Positions 1 to 7,892 are shown, counted from the first letter of the stretch. The stretch is 14,265 bases of DNA from an uncultured Lactobacillus sp. (GCA_946482425.1 CAMLRO010000035.1:1-14265); one strand, 5' to 3'. Notes: a model not told the origin generated them from the sequence alone. Numbers and translations: made by a program.

Positions 1-1078
1 TTGAATAGGTGGTTAGTTTGGCGATACCAGGTTCAACTTCTAAACCATGAGGGTAAACTTTATACCAGTCAAGATTGCGGGAAGCCAAATTCATATTTTT
101 AGCAAAATCAAAATAATCACCAGTAGAAGTCATCGGGCCGTAATAAGGGATATTGGTCTTATGCTTAAGGTAATCACGGGCACCCCAGCCACCAGCTGCC
201 ATAACTAAGGACTTAAAGTTTACGGTAACAGTTTCGTGCTTGCTTTCAGCAACTAATGAGACAAGCTGGCCCTGTTTGTTTTTATTAAGTTGTTCCACCC
301 GAGTTTCAAGTAAAATTTTGCCACCCTTTTTGGTAAAGGCATTTGCCACTTTAGAAACTACTTCATAAGAACTTTCTGTGGGCATTTCAATTTGGCGATC
401 AACGGAATGTTCAATAGTTTGTGTTTCGGCCTTTTGATAGGTTAGGTCCGCAAATTCAGTAATAAAATCAACTGCTTTACCAATATTTTGCGCCAGTAAA
501 TTTGAAAGTAAGGGATAATTTGTCCCCCGGCATTCACGGGCAATATCTTGAACTAAAAGCTGCGGAGAATCTTTTTGGGCTTCCTCACCAAATAAAGTAG
601 CTGCTAATTTTGAACCGGTACCAACTACGTTTGAGCCATTTAAAATTGTAGCCCCACCGAGATAACCATTTTTTTCAAGTAAAAGAACATTTTTACCCAT
701 TGATAATGCCCGAGAGGCAGCCATTAAGCCAGCCATCCCTGAACCAATTACGGCTACATCTACATCATAAGTTACATCTTGATGTGACTGATCACTAGGC
801 TGAGAAGCAATATTTACACCATTTTCTTTTAAGGCCTTCTTCCCAGAGTCAAGCATGGCTTGCGTCATAATGGAAGCACCGGAAATAGCGTCAACAGCGA
901 AACTTTGATTATTAATAATATTCTTTTTTAATTTACCCACAACCTGGTTGAAGATACCTGGGGTTTCTGCAGTTTTGGTTACATTAATATCGGCAATTCG
1001 GTTATTTTCAACTTTAATATCAAAGTCGATCTGACCATTTCTGCCCTCTGCTGTTGCTTTAATTGTTTTTTCTGACAT
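1..1078 (-). CDS. FMN-binding / FAD-dependent fumarate-reductase-like flavoprotein (3' end cut by window edge)
   Basis: N-terminal 359 residues of a soluble flavoprotein; the reading frame is open to the left edge, so the C-terminus is missing. Residues 1-85 form an FMN_bind domain with the ApbE flavinylation motif D63-x-x-S66-G-A-S-x-x-T72, so FMN is probably attached covalently to T72. A Rossmann FAD site follows (G112-S-G-M-A-G117, then LLLEK and LGGAT), and the conserved A-A-G-G-W-G-A segment is present. There is no signal peptide, heme motif or membrane segment, so it should act in the cytoplasm, probably reducing the C=C bond of an unsaturated acid. The start ATG has a good site (GGAAGGTGGAG) and lies 21 bp after the MFS gene, so the two form an operon. 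The substrate is not known; the segment that usually reads Q-x-H-P reads K-V-Y-P here, so fumarate should not be assumed. Confidence 0.88.
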   Translation of the reverse strand, partial: MSEKTIKATAEGRNGQIDFDIKVENNRIADINVTKTAETPGIFNQVVGKLKKNIINNQSFAVDAISGASIMTQAMLDSGKKALKENGVNIASQPSDQSHQDVTYDVDVAVIGSGMAGLMAASRALSMGKNVLLLEKNGYLGGATILNGSNVVGTGSKLAATLFGEEAQKDSPQLLVQDIARECRGTNYPLLSNLLAQNIGKAVDFITEFADLTYQKAETQTIEHSVDRQIEMPTESSYEVVSKVANAFTKKGGKILLETRVEQLNKNKQGQLVSLVAESKHETVTVNFKSLVMAAGGWGARDYLKHKTNIPYYGPMTSTGDYFDFAKNMNLASRNLDWYKVYPHGLEVEPGIAKLTTYS

Positions 1079-1099
1079 AACTCCACCTTCCGTTTTACA

Positions 1100-2299
1100 T
1101 TAATTTTTGATGTTGAAATTTTTACTACGACTAATTAAGGCAACACATAGAACTACCGAAATGATTGTTATGACTGTAGTTATCCAAAATACCATTAGTG
1201 TACTTATAGCGTTAGCCTTTAGTACAAACGCAGCTACAAGCGGTGCCACGAAGTAAACTACGGCTGGAGCAAAACTGTAGTATGAAGTAATTTTTCCGTG
1301 ACTCTGGGGGAAATAAGAAGTCAAAACAGAAAGTCCAACCTGCCATACTCCTCCTGCAGTAAAGAAACCGACAGCCAAAGCACCTATTTCACCGGCTAAC
1401 AGGGATGGCTTTAAGACCATAAATAGCAGACCAAGAGCAGTGATTGCCGAATATACCATAATTAAATTCAATCTTTTTACCTTAGTAACTAAAGCTGATG
1501 TCACAAACACAGATATTAAGGAAGCAATCGAATACCATGATACAAGCTGATTGGCGTTAGCAGCGGACTCATTTAACACATACTGCCCATAGTAGGGAGC
1601 ATAAAGAGAAAAAATATAGAATGTAAAACAAATTGTAAAACCTAAACCAATGATCATTAAGCCATCAACAGCTAACTTAGGCTGATTCTGCTCACTAATA
1701 CCAGTTTCTTGGCTTTTTTCTTCTGCAGGAGCCTCTTTTGCCTCAGCTTGTGGGGCAAAAGCTGTTTTCATTGTAAATACAACATCCAGTAAAATAATAA
1801 TGACTAATATTAACGCTGTAATCTTGGGGTTTTTAATTACTTTCACGCAAAATGGAAATACCATTTGCATTACTTGCATTGCAGCTTTAACAAACGAGTT
1901 CATTGTAGCTGTTTTATCTGGAAAAGCATCTGCAAGTGCAGGATAACCCGCAGTATCGCCAAATGAATTGGTTGCACCGAAAACCATTGCCGCTAAACCA
2001 GCTACCCAAATATTATTGGCAAAAACAGCACCAAGAAGAAAGATTGCGTCACTTAACAATGCAATTAACAAAGTCCTTTTGCGACCAATCTTATCTGAAA
2101 TAGCACCAGCAAATAGAATTGTAAAAATTCTACCCAAGCCCACCATTGCAATTACAAGCGAGACTTGGGTTTCAGTAGCATTCCAAGAATGGGCCAATAT
2201 TTCCCTATATTGACTAATAAATAAGGTAGCTGCTCCCACAACTGCAAAATGGATATAAACAGAAGCGGCAACACCACTATAACTTTTACCTTTTTTCAT
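1100..2299 (-). CDS. MFS transporter, probable organic-acid carrier paired with the flavoprotein
   Basis: A 399-residue major facilitator with about 12 hydrophobic segments. The MFS loop 2-3 signature G-A-I-S-D-K-I-G-R-K is at about residues 65-74. A polar, Glu/Ala-rich cytoplasmic loop (about residues 185-210) separates the two six-helix halves. A TTG at 2314 would add five residues, but that stretch contains the Shine-Dalgarno sequence GAAAGGT correctly spaced before the ATG at 2299, so 2299 is preferred. It is first in a two-gene operon with the flavoprotein and divergent from a LysR gene. The pairing suggests uptake of the acid that the flavoprotein reduces, or exchange of substrate and product; that is inference, and the sequence does not show the substrate. 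Confidence 0.85.
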   Translation of the reverse strand: MKKGKSYSGVAASVYIHFAVVGAATLFISQYREILAHSWNATETQVSLVIAMVGLGRIFTILFAGAISDKIGRKRTLLIALLSDAIFLLGAVFANNIWVAGLAAMVFGATNSFGDTAGYPALADAFPDKTATMNSFVKAAMQVMQMVFPFCVKVIKNPKITALILVIIILLDVVFTMKTAFAPQAEAKEAPAEEKSQETGISEQNQPKLAVDGLMIIGLGFTICFTFYIFSLYAPYYGQYVLNESAANANQLVSWYSIASLISVFVTSALVTKVKRLNLIMVYSAITALGLLFMVLKPSLLAGEIGALAVGFFTAGGVWQVGLSVLTSYFPQSHGKITSYYSFAPAVVYFVAPLVAAFVLKANAISTLMVFWITTVITIISVVLCVALISRSKNFNIKN

Positions 2300-2445
2300 A
2301 GCTTTACCTTTCAAAATTAAGACTGCTAATATTTCAGAAATAAATATATCTTATTAAAACGGATATGAATAATTATTTCTGACTGCTAAATTATAAAAAA
2401 TAACTATAATTAGCAGCATTTATACCCTCTATTGTCTTGTTAAAC

Positions 2446-2464
2446 AGATACTTATCAGGTATCT
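2446..2464. promoter_or_regulatory. Candidate LysR-type operator AGATAC-N7-GTATCT
   Basis: A perfect 6-bp inverted repeat with a 7-bp spacer that contains ATAC-N7-GTAT, the classic T-N11-A form of LysR-family binding sites. It lies between the MFS gene and the divergent LysR gene, where such regulators usually bind. A TATAGT on the minus strand at 2403-2408 would place the box about 59 bp upstream of transcription toward the MFS gene, a normal activator position. Confidence 0.45.
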
Positions 2465-2632
2465 CACAATAGTAAATTGTATATCCATATTGCCAAGGCC
2501 GTTCAAAGTTATTTGATAACGCAAAGAAAGTTGCTAGTTTTTTAAATCCCCTTTGCCCGGAACAACTACTAAATAGAGCAATCAACAATAAGACAGGAAT
2601 ATTAATTTTAGCAATAATAATATAAATAAATC

Positions 2633-2662
2633 TTGTAAGGGCTTTACAAAAATGAGTATAGT
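2633..2662 (+). promoter_or_regulatory. Candidate promoter of the LysR gene with an overlapping palindrome
   Basis: TTGTAA (2633-2638) and TATAGT (2657-2662) are separated by 18 bp. The -35 element is one arm of the palindrome TTGTAA-N5-TTACAA (2633-2649), a possible site for autorepression. The gene's ribosome binding site GAGG is at 2701-2704. Confidence 0.4.
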
Positions 2663-2674
2663 GTTTTTTAATAT

Positions 2675-2697
2675 AAGTATTAAATATAAAAATACTT
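2675..2697. promoter_or_regulatory. Inverted repeat AAGTATT-N9-AATACTT before the LysR gene
   Basis: Perfect 7-bp arms lie between the proposed -10 and the ribosome binding site. It could be an operator or a weak hairpin in the leader; its AT-richness leaves chance as a real possibility. Confidence 0.3.
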
Positions 2698-2711
2698 TTT
2701 GAGGTAAGATC

Positions 2712-3626
2712 ATGAATCTAAATCAGCTCTACTATTTTTGTGAATTGGCAGACCAAAAACAATACACTAAAGCAGCAGAAAACTTGTTCATCAGTCAACC
2801 GACTCTTTCAATATCGATTAAACAATTGGAAAATGAACTGCACTGCAAATTGTTTAAGCATAATGGACGCTACGTGCAATTAACTGAATATGGGCGCATT
2901 TTTTATGATACTGTGACCAAATCACTAAATACTTTAGATAGTGGTAAAAAGAAGATTGAACAGCGTATCAGTCAAGATCAAGGCAACATCCATATTGCCG
3001 GCATCCCTACAGCAATTGGGACTATTTTGCCCCACTTAACTAAGCAGTTCCAACAAGAAAGCAATATTTCCCCGCATTTCATCTACCACGATAACCCTTC
3101 ATATCAGATTTGCGAAGGCATTAAAAATGGTTGGTATGATATCGGAATTTCTTCATTTGTACCTGAATTTAGTTATTTTACTTACATTCCCCTTTACACC
3201 GAGGAAATTGTTGCTATCGTTTCAAAGGAAAACGACCTGGCCAAAATAAATGAAATTTCTCCGGCAGAATTACAAGGTGAGCCAATTATTACTTATTCTA
3301 AAAAAATTCAGATTGGTAAAGACATCACCAATGCTCTACTGGCAACCGCATCTGATCTGAGTATCACAAATAGACTGCATGATGAATTGGCGATTGCGGG
3401 ACAAGTGTTGACCAATGACATTGTCGGCATTGTTGCTAAAACTATTTATTTGAGCGGCTTTGATATTCACATCATCAAACTGGACTTACCTAAAAATACT
3501 CGTCAGGTTTATTTAGTTTATGACTCCAATCAGAATTTTTCACCGGGAATTGTTGATTTTATTGACTTTCTTAAAAGCCATAAACCAGATATTCAAAAAA
3601 TTGTTGATAATATTCCTGTCAATTAA
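2712..3626 (+). CDS. LysR-family transcriptional regulator
   Basis: A 304-residue LysR-type regulator, normal for the family. The N-terminal winged helix-turn-helix is at about residues 1-60 (NLNQLYYFCELADQKQYTKA start, SQPTLSISIKQLE recognition helix). The effector-binding domain follows from about residue 90. The start ATG has GAGG 7 bp upstream. It is divergent from the MFS-flavoprotein operon and followed 42 bp later by the CitG-like gene. By the usual LysR logic it controls the divergent operon and perhaps itself and citG in response to an organic acid. The effector cannot be read from the sequence. Confidence 0.9.
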   Translation: MNLNQLYYFCELADQKQYTKAAENLFISQPTLSISIKQLENELHCKLFKHNGRYVQLTEYGRIFYDTVTKSLNTLDSGKKKIEQRISQDQGNIHIAGIPTAIGTILPHLTKQFQQESNISPHFIYHDNPSYQICEGIKNGWYDIGISSFVPEFSYFTYIPLYTEEIVAIVSKENDLAKINEISPAELQGEPIITYSKKIQIGKDITNALLATASDLSITNRLHDELAIAGQVLTNDIVGIVAKTIYLSGFDIHIIKLDLPKNTRQVYLVYDSNQNFSPGIVDFIDFLKSHKPDIQKIVDNIPVN

Positions 3627-3668
3627 AATTGCCAAAAATAACGCAACTAATGGAGAAAACGGATAACT

Positions 3669-4490
3669 ATGACTAATTCAATTACCACAAACGCCCTACG
3701 TGCTCTTTTATATGAAGTCGTAACCGAACCAAAGCCGGGTTTGGTAAATCCTGCAAGTTCCGGCCCGCATCCAGATATGGATATTTACACTTTTATTGAC
3801 AGCAGCTTAAGTTTAGAACCATATTTTGCTGCCGCTGTTCAAATTGGGCAAAATTTTTCAGCGACTGATTTAACCCAAATGTTTCAGCAATTGCGCAAAA
3901 GAGGCATCGTCGCTGAAAAAGAAATGTTTACTGCTACGCATGGTGTCAATACTCATAAAGGAGCAATATTTGCCTTAGGGATCTGTGCTTGCGCCGAAAG
4001 TTATTCTGCAGTTAATAACACCGAATTATTTTTCACTATTACCCAGATGTGCCGCGGCCTTGTCCACCATGATCTAGTGGAAAATAACCAGTTGCAAACA
4101 GCAGGAGAAAAAGAATTTATACAATATCAAATAGGTGGGGCACGCGCACAAGCTGAACAAGGTTATCCCGTAGTCAGAGAAGTTGCTTTGCCTTTCTTAA
4201 AAAACAGTACGGGAACACTACAAGCAAGACTCATTGACACACTAATTAAAATAGCTGCAGTAAGTGTTGATAGCAATTTGATTAAACGAGCTGGCAATTA
4301 TAGCGTGATTAAATGGCTGCACGCAGGAGCAACAAAATACTTGGCTTTAGGCGGCTATCAGACTTTGGCTGGAAGAAAGCAACTGCAAAAATTATGCCAA
4401 GATTGTTTAACACACAATTATAGTCTGGGCGGTTGTGCCGATTTACTGATTGTTACCATTTTTGTAGCTCTTCAAAGAGGATACATATAA
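3669..4490 (+). CDS. citG: Triphosphoribosyl-dephospho-CoA synthase (CitG / MdcB family)
   Basis: CitG-family enzymes join ATP and dephospho-CoA to give 2'-(5''-triphosphoribosyl)-3'-dephospho-CoA, the prosthetic-group precursor of the acyl carrier subunit of citrate lyase or malonate decarboxylase. The 273 residues carry the family motifs: P21-K-P-G-L-V-N27, D36-M-D near the N-terminus, N94-T-H-K-G-A-I-F101, G156-G-A-R-A-Q-A-E-Q-G-Y-P167, D201-S-N-L-I-K-R, and S252-L-G-G-C-A-D258. It appears intact and stands alone without a CitX domain. GGAG at 3652-3655 is rather far from the ATG (13 bp). No citrate lyase or malonate decarboxylase subunit is in this window, so its client must be elsewhere. 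It is probably co-transcribed with the LysR gene. Confidence 0.85.
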   Translation: MTNSITTNALRALLYEVVTEPKPGLVNPASSGPHPDMDIYTFIDSSLSLEPYFAAAVQIGQNFSATDLTQMFQQLRKRGIVAEKEMFTATHGVNTHKGAIFALGICACAESYSAVNNTELFFTITQMCRGLVHHDLVENNQLQTAGEKEFIQYQIGGARAQAEQGYPVVREVALPFLKNSTGTLQARLIDTLIKIAAVSVDSNLIKRAGNYSVIKWLHAGATKYLALGGYQTLAGRKQLQKLCQDCLTHNYSLGGCADLLIVTIFVALQRGYI

Positions 4491-4519
4491 AAAAAGAAGG
4501 CTCTGCCTTCTTCTTTTTT
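4491..4519. terminator. Bidirectional terminator between citG and coaA
   Basis: AAGAAGGC (4494-4501), TCT loop, GCCTTCTT (4505-4512), followed by C and six T on the plus strand. The opposite strand ends in a run of T after the same stem. It therefore serves both convergent genes and overlaps the coaA stop codon. Confidence 0.85.
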
Positions 4520-5429
4520 AATAATTGCGTAAATACACATAGTTGATCTCATGGCCGGCTGTTTTATGCAAAATAACATTGGCCCTTGACTTAGTAGGCG
4601 CGATAAATTCACGTAGGTTAACTAAGTTAACGGTTTGCCAGACCCTTTCCGCCATTTCGACAGCCCGTCTTTTTGGTCCGTTTGCCCAAGAATAATAAAA
4701 ACTGGCAGGATTATTTTGGTTCATGACCAGCAGATGAACAAAACGTTGCAAGAACCACGTTCTGATCAGTTTTTCATTTGCATCAATATAAATCGAAAAA
4801 TTAAAAAAATCACTTGTCGCAATCATTTTATTAGGTGGAATTTGCAGGGTATTTATCCCCTCAATAATCAAAATATTAGGATTAGTAATCTTGCCGTAAC
4901 CGCCAGGAACAATATCTGACAGTTCGTGTGAATATAACGGATAAAACACTTCTTTTTGGCCACTGGCTACATCTGATAAAAAATCTGCTAGCAGTTTCAT
5001 ATTGTAAGATTCGGGGAAGCCTTTACTATCCATCAGTCTTTTTTGCTTTAATTCACGATTAGGATATAAAAAGCCGTCTGTCGTCATCAGTTGTACTGTC
5101 AATTTAGGATAAAGGCGTTCAAGCAAGACTTTTAACAGGCGCGATACTGTGGATTTCCCGACGGCAACTGGACCAGAAATACCAATAATAAAGGGTTTAT
5201 TAACATTATTAGCCCCAATAAAATGGTTCATTGATTGCAGCAGCAATTGTTCGTTATGCACAAACAGGTACAAATAATGCACCAAGGGAGCATAAATTTC
5301 GTTAACATCGCTAGAGTCGACAATATCGCCTAATGAAGTGAGTTCTTTTAACTCATTTTTGCTGATTTTGCTGGTCTCACTCTTTGCCTGGGACCAATCC
5401 TGCCGTGAAATTTTAGTAAAGTTCTTCAT
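4518..5429 (-). CDS. coaA: Type I pantothenate kinase
   Basis: Phosphorylates pantothenate with ATP, the first and usually rate-limiting step of CoA synthesis, in the cytoplasm. The 303 residues match the E. coli-type kinase: P-loop G86-P-V-A-V-G-K-S-T94, T117-T-D-G-F-L-Y-P-N near the active site, the G-F-P-E-S-Y segment at about 137-142, Walker B-like I-L-I-I-E-G at 186-191, and the Y-I-D-A strand near 214-217. The start is 3 bp after the PanT stop, so the two are translationally close and form an operon for uptake and trapping of the vitamin. Its own ribosome binding site is weak (AAAAGAG), which fits coupling to PanT. Confidence 0.95.
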   Translation of the reverse strand: MKNFTKISRQDWSQAKSETSKISKNELKELTSLGDIVDSSDVNEIYAPLVHYLYLFVHNEQLLLQSMNHFIGANNVNKPFIIGISGPVAVGKSTVSRLLKVLLERLYPKLTVQLMTTDGFLYPNRELKQKRLMDSKGFPESYNMKLLADFLSDVASGQKEVFYPLYSHELSDIVPGGYGKITNPNILIIEGINTLQIPPNKMIATSDFFNFSIYIDANEKLIRTWFLQRFVHLLVMNQNNPASFYYSWANGPKRRAVEMAERVWQTVNLVNLREFIAPTKSRANVILHKTAGHEINYVYLRNY

Positions 5430-5432
5430 GAT

Positions 5433-6044
5433 CTATGCTCTTTTCATTATATAGTGCAAAGGCGCAACAACTATAGGTGTGACTATTGCAGTAAAAATCG
5501 CTTCGACTAAACCATTCATTCCCAGCGAAACAAGTAAAACTATAAATAGCGGCATCCCTGCCGTGAAATTGCCGATATTTGAGAGCAATATCTGCGGATT
5601 TCGCATAAAGAATAAGCTGGCTAAAGTAATGACCAGCCCCGTGTTGGTCAAAGATGTTACAGCCCCATTTAATACATAAACCCACTTTTTGACCGGTAAA
5701 TTCTTTTGCTGAAAATATTTGGTAATCAAACTAGGAAAAAGTCCTGCCAAGATGCTTGGTACTAAAGAAATTACCGGATTGCGAAACAGCAAGAGACTAA
5801 CCATATCTCCCGGTTGTGTGTACGCCACCACTAACCTAGTCAAACCCCAAAATAGGCCAAAAACTGTACCATAACAAGGATTAAGTAAACTACCATAAAT
5901 AGCAACAGTTAACGGAATGGTAGTAATAGCCGGAATCGCTGGCAAAATACGGATGTAGCCAATATTAGGTACAAAGGTTTGTAAAATCAATATCGCCATA
6001 AACACAGCAGTAACTGCTAATTTAACTGTATTATCTCTTTTCAT
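5433..6044 (-). CDS. panT: Pantothenate ECF transporter, substrate-binding S component
   Basis: A 203-residue hydrophobic protein with about six membrane segments and a short basic N-terminus, typical of S components of energy-coupling factor transporters. Positions such as N-I-G-Y-I-R-I-L-P-A-I-P and L-L-F-R-N-P-V-I-S match what I recall of PanT. It would work with the shared EcfA/A'/T module encoded elsewhere. The location directly before coaA supports pantothenate as substrate. Starts at 6080 and 6071 are in frame but lack ribosome binding sites; GGAG is 7 bp before the ATG at 6044, so that start is chosen. Another vitamin specificity cannot be fully excluded. Confidence 0.82.
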   Translation of the reverse strand: MKRDNTVKLAVTAVFMAILILQTFVPNIGYIRILPAIPAITTIPLTVAIYGSLLNPCYGTVFGLFWGLTRLVVAYTQPGDMVSLLLFRNPVISLVPSILAGLFPSLITKYFQQKNLPVKKWVYVLNGAVTSLTNTGLVITLASLFFMRNPQILLSNIGNFTAGMPLFIVLLVSLGMNGLVEAIFTAIVTPIVVAPLHYIMKRA

Positions 6045-6066
6045 ACTTTTACTCCATATTGTCTTT

Positions 6067-6117
6067 GTCATATTTATCATTATTCAGTCTGCCAATAATG
6101 GTATCTGCTATTATTGG
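6067..6117 (-). promoter_or_regulatory. Candidate panT-coaA promoter overlapped by a long palindrome
   Basis: On the minus strand TTGGCA (6090-6095) and TATGAC (6067-6072) are 17 bp apart. The -35 lies in the inverted repeat CCAATAATGG-N6-CTATTATTGG (6092-6117; one mismatched pair). No T run follows the repeat on the minus strand, so an operator is more likely than a terminator. Confidence 0.4.
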
Positions 6118-6166
6118 ACATCCACTTTTTTAATGACGTCTTTAGCAAATTGCTATTGGGGGCATG

Positions 6167-6958
6167 CTATTCAATCCCTAAAAATTTGCCCAGCAAATGA
6201 TTAAATTCTGCTGGTTTTTCAGCCATTATGTCATGACCGGCATCAGTAACAGTGTTGATTTTAATGTGCTGATTGTGCTTTTGCATTTCATTAACGTAGC
6301 CGATCCTAAAGTAAGGACTTTTAGTTGAACTGATTGATAGTGCCGGAAAATCAATACTATAAACAGTTTGACGCCAATCTTTTTGAACGTGATCAAAAAG
6401 CAGTGGCATATTTTCCTCGCGCTTAAAGGGATGCTGCCGTTTAAACGGATATAGTTCCGACCAAACCTGGCTATCAATCCCATTTAGCGTTTCTTTAATA
6501 TGATCATAATGAGATAATACCTCTTTAAAATTATGCCGCGTTAATTCTATCTGGCCGTGAGCCCAGCCATAATGCCACTTTTCGTCATTCAGCATTTTGG
6601 GCGTTTGATCAATTGTAATGATCTTAGCTATCTTCAATTCGGGATGATATTTTAAAATGGCCCACACTAAACCTGCACCCATTGAGTGCCCGATTAAAAT
6701 TATGTCTTTTAAATTTAATCTGGTAATTAATTCGGCAGCTTCATCTGCAAGCTCTGCCATGGTGCTTACTGCAGGTCCTTCTGAACTGCCGTGTCCAGCC
6801 AAGTCGAAAGTAATTACTTGGTAGCCGTGTTGGGTTAAGTAAGGCACTTGCCCAGCCCATACCACGTGGTTACCGCCAAAGCCATGACAAAAGACTACTG
6901 CCTGACCTTTTCCCGTCACTTCATAATAAATTTTCCTATTAGCAATTTGCATCAACAT
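6167..6958 (-). CDS. Alpha/beta-fold hydrolase
   Basis: A 263-residue alpha/beta hydrolase of unknown substrate, probably a soluble esterase or thioesterase-like enzyme. The oxyanion segment H25-G-F-G-G29, nucleophile elbow G90-H-S92-M-G94 and late histidine H242 (D-A-G-H-D) are present. The usual acid position after strand 7, where many members have G-E-K-D, reads S-T-K-S (211-214) here; D117 after strand 6 could serve instead. The start has AAGGA 8 bp upstream, overlapping the stop region of the LysR gene just 13 bp before it, so the two are co-transcribed. No signal peptide. Given the surrounding genes an acyl ester or acyl-CoA substrate is possible, but nothing in the sequence proves it. 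Confidence 0.85.
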   Translation of the reverse strand: MLMQIANRKIYYEVTGKGQAVVFCHGFGGNHVVWAGQVPYLTQHGYQVITFDLAGHGSSEGPAVSTMAELADEAAELITRLNLKDIILIGHSMGAGLVWAILKYHPELKIAKIITIDQTPKMLNDEKWHYGWAHGQIELTRHNFKEVLSHYDHIKETLNGIDSQVWSELYPFKRQHPFKREENMPLLFDHVQKDWRQTVYSIDFPALSISSTKSPYFRIGYVNEMQKHNQHIKINTVTDAGHDIMAEKPAEFNHLLGKFLGIE

Positions 6959-6971
6959 TTTTTAATTCCTT

Positions 6972-7892
6972 CTAGCCTTCAATAGAAATTTTTTTATACT
7001 TGGAAAAATATTTCAAAAACCAATTTTTAGTGTAATCAACCGCTGGACTCTCGATAGACGTGCTGGTGTTACAAAGGGAAATCCGCCACGGAAAAGCTGG
7101 TTCCATTTCCTTACTTTTGATTTCCTTGTCACTATAATTTTGTCCAATTGGGGCGGCCAAAATGCCTACCAAATTTGCATCTCTTTGTACCAGGTTTAAC
7201 ACCAGATCCCAAGACACGGTTTGTAAAAAGTAATTAGGTCTCTTGCGATCCCCTCTGAATCTCTTATTTAGTTGGAAAGTAACCATAAAACTATCAGTTA
7301 AAGTCACGATCTTCTCTTTTTCGATTTCAGCAAACGGAATTACCTTGGCACCGATTTGATTAAAACGATGATTAGCGTTAAACCACACGCGAACGCTGCT
7401 TTCATAAATCAAATTTTCATAGATGCCCTCAATTGTAGCGGGGGAAACAATTACCGCCAAGTCTATATCCCCTAGTACAAGCATCTTTTGCAAACTATAG
7501 GCTCCACATTCAACCAATTTAAGCTCAATCCCAGGATTAGAATTAATAAATGCAATCAGGGCGTCATTAAAAACAATAGAATTAATTACTGGAGCTATGC
7601 CAATTTTTACTATTCCATTCTTTTCTTCTGAAAAACGATTTAGTTTTTCCATCATTTCAACATATTGTTGATATACTTTTCTTGATTCATTTACTAGAGC
7701 CTGGCCATAGCGGGTGAGCCCAATAATCCTGCCTTTTTTGTGCTTGAAAACCTTGATGCCCTTCCTAAATTCAATGTCTTTAATTGATTTACTAATTGCT
7801 GGTTGAGAAACATGCAAAATTTCCGCACTTTTAGTTAGGTTAAAATTATTATCTACCACTGCAAGCAAGTATTTAATCTGATTAATATCCAA
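6972..7892 (-). CDS. LysR-family transcriptional regulator (TTG start)
   Basis: A 306-residue LysR-type regulator. The helix-turn-helix is at the N-terminus (INQIKYLLAVVDNNFNLTKS, then V-S-Q-P-A-I-S-K-S-I-K-D-I-E) with a normal effector domain after it. An ATG at 7913 is in frame, but the codons after it contain a strong AGGAGAG ribosome binding site followed 6 bp later by TTG at 7892. Starting at TTG gives M-D-I-N-Q-I-K-Y, the usual LysR beginning. It leads an operon with the hydrolase and lies directly downstream of the CoA-transferase gene, so it may control the hydrolase, the CoA-transferase or both. The effector is unknown. Confidence 0.88.
   Translation of the reverse strand: MDINQIKYLLAVVDNNFNLTKSAEILHVSQPAISKSIKDIEFRKGIKVFKHKKGRIIGLTRYGQALVNESRKVYQQYVEMMEKLNRFSEEKNGIVKIGIAPVINSIVFNDALIAFINSNPGIELKLVECGAYSLQKMLVLGDIDLAVIVSPATIEGIYENLIYESSVRVWFNANHRFNQIGAKVIPFAEIEKEKIVTLTDSFMVTFQLNKRFRGDRKRPNYFLQTVSWDLVLNLVQRDANLVGILAAPIGQNYSDKEIKSKEMEPAFPWRISLCNTSTSIESPAVDYTKNWFLKYFSKYKKISIEG

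Larger units (their letters stand above)
2300..2711. promoter_or_regulatory. Divergent regulatory region between the MFS gene and LysR gene
   Basis: This 412-bp AT-rich gap holds no gene I can support. It contains two copies of GACTGCTAA exactly 60 bp apart (2321-2329, 2381-2389), an imperfect inverted repeat TGCTAAATTATA / TATAATTAGCA (2384-2415), a LysR-type box (2446-2464), and two palindromes next to the LysR start (2633-2649, 2675-2697). A 65-codon open frame on the minus strand at 2391-2588 starts at TTG without a ribosome binding site and overlaps these repeats, so it is not called. No convincing sigma-70 -35 element was found for the MFS direction, which would fit a promoter that needs an activator. 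Confidence 0.5.

Noticed and set aside
1968..2213. Plus-strand open frame inside the MFS gene
   Set aside because: It is antisense to a well-supported membrane protein and shows no domain or ribosome binding site. The same holds for other antisense frames at 4635-4919, 5479-5679, 8247-8814 and 10504-10900.
2384..2415. Terminator hairpin upstream of the MFS gene
   Set aside because: The stem is AT-rich with a bulge and the T run lies in the loop, not behind the stem.
2391..2588. A 65-codon open frame on the minus strand upstream of the MFS gene
   Set aside because: It begins at TTG with no ribosome binding site, overlaps inverted repeats in a regulatory gap, and resembles no family I know. 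A decayed gene fragment cannot be excluded.
6092..6117. Rho-independent terminator after the hydrolase gene
   Set aside because: The stem is AT-rich and no T run follows on the minus strand, so read-through into panT or an operator role is more likely.
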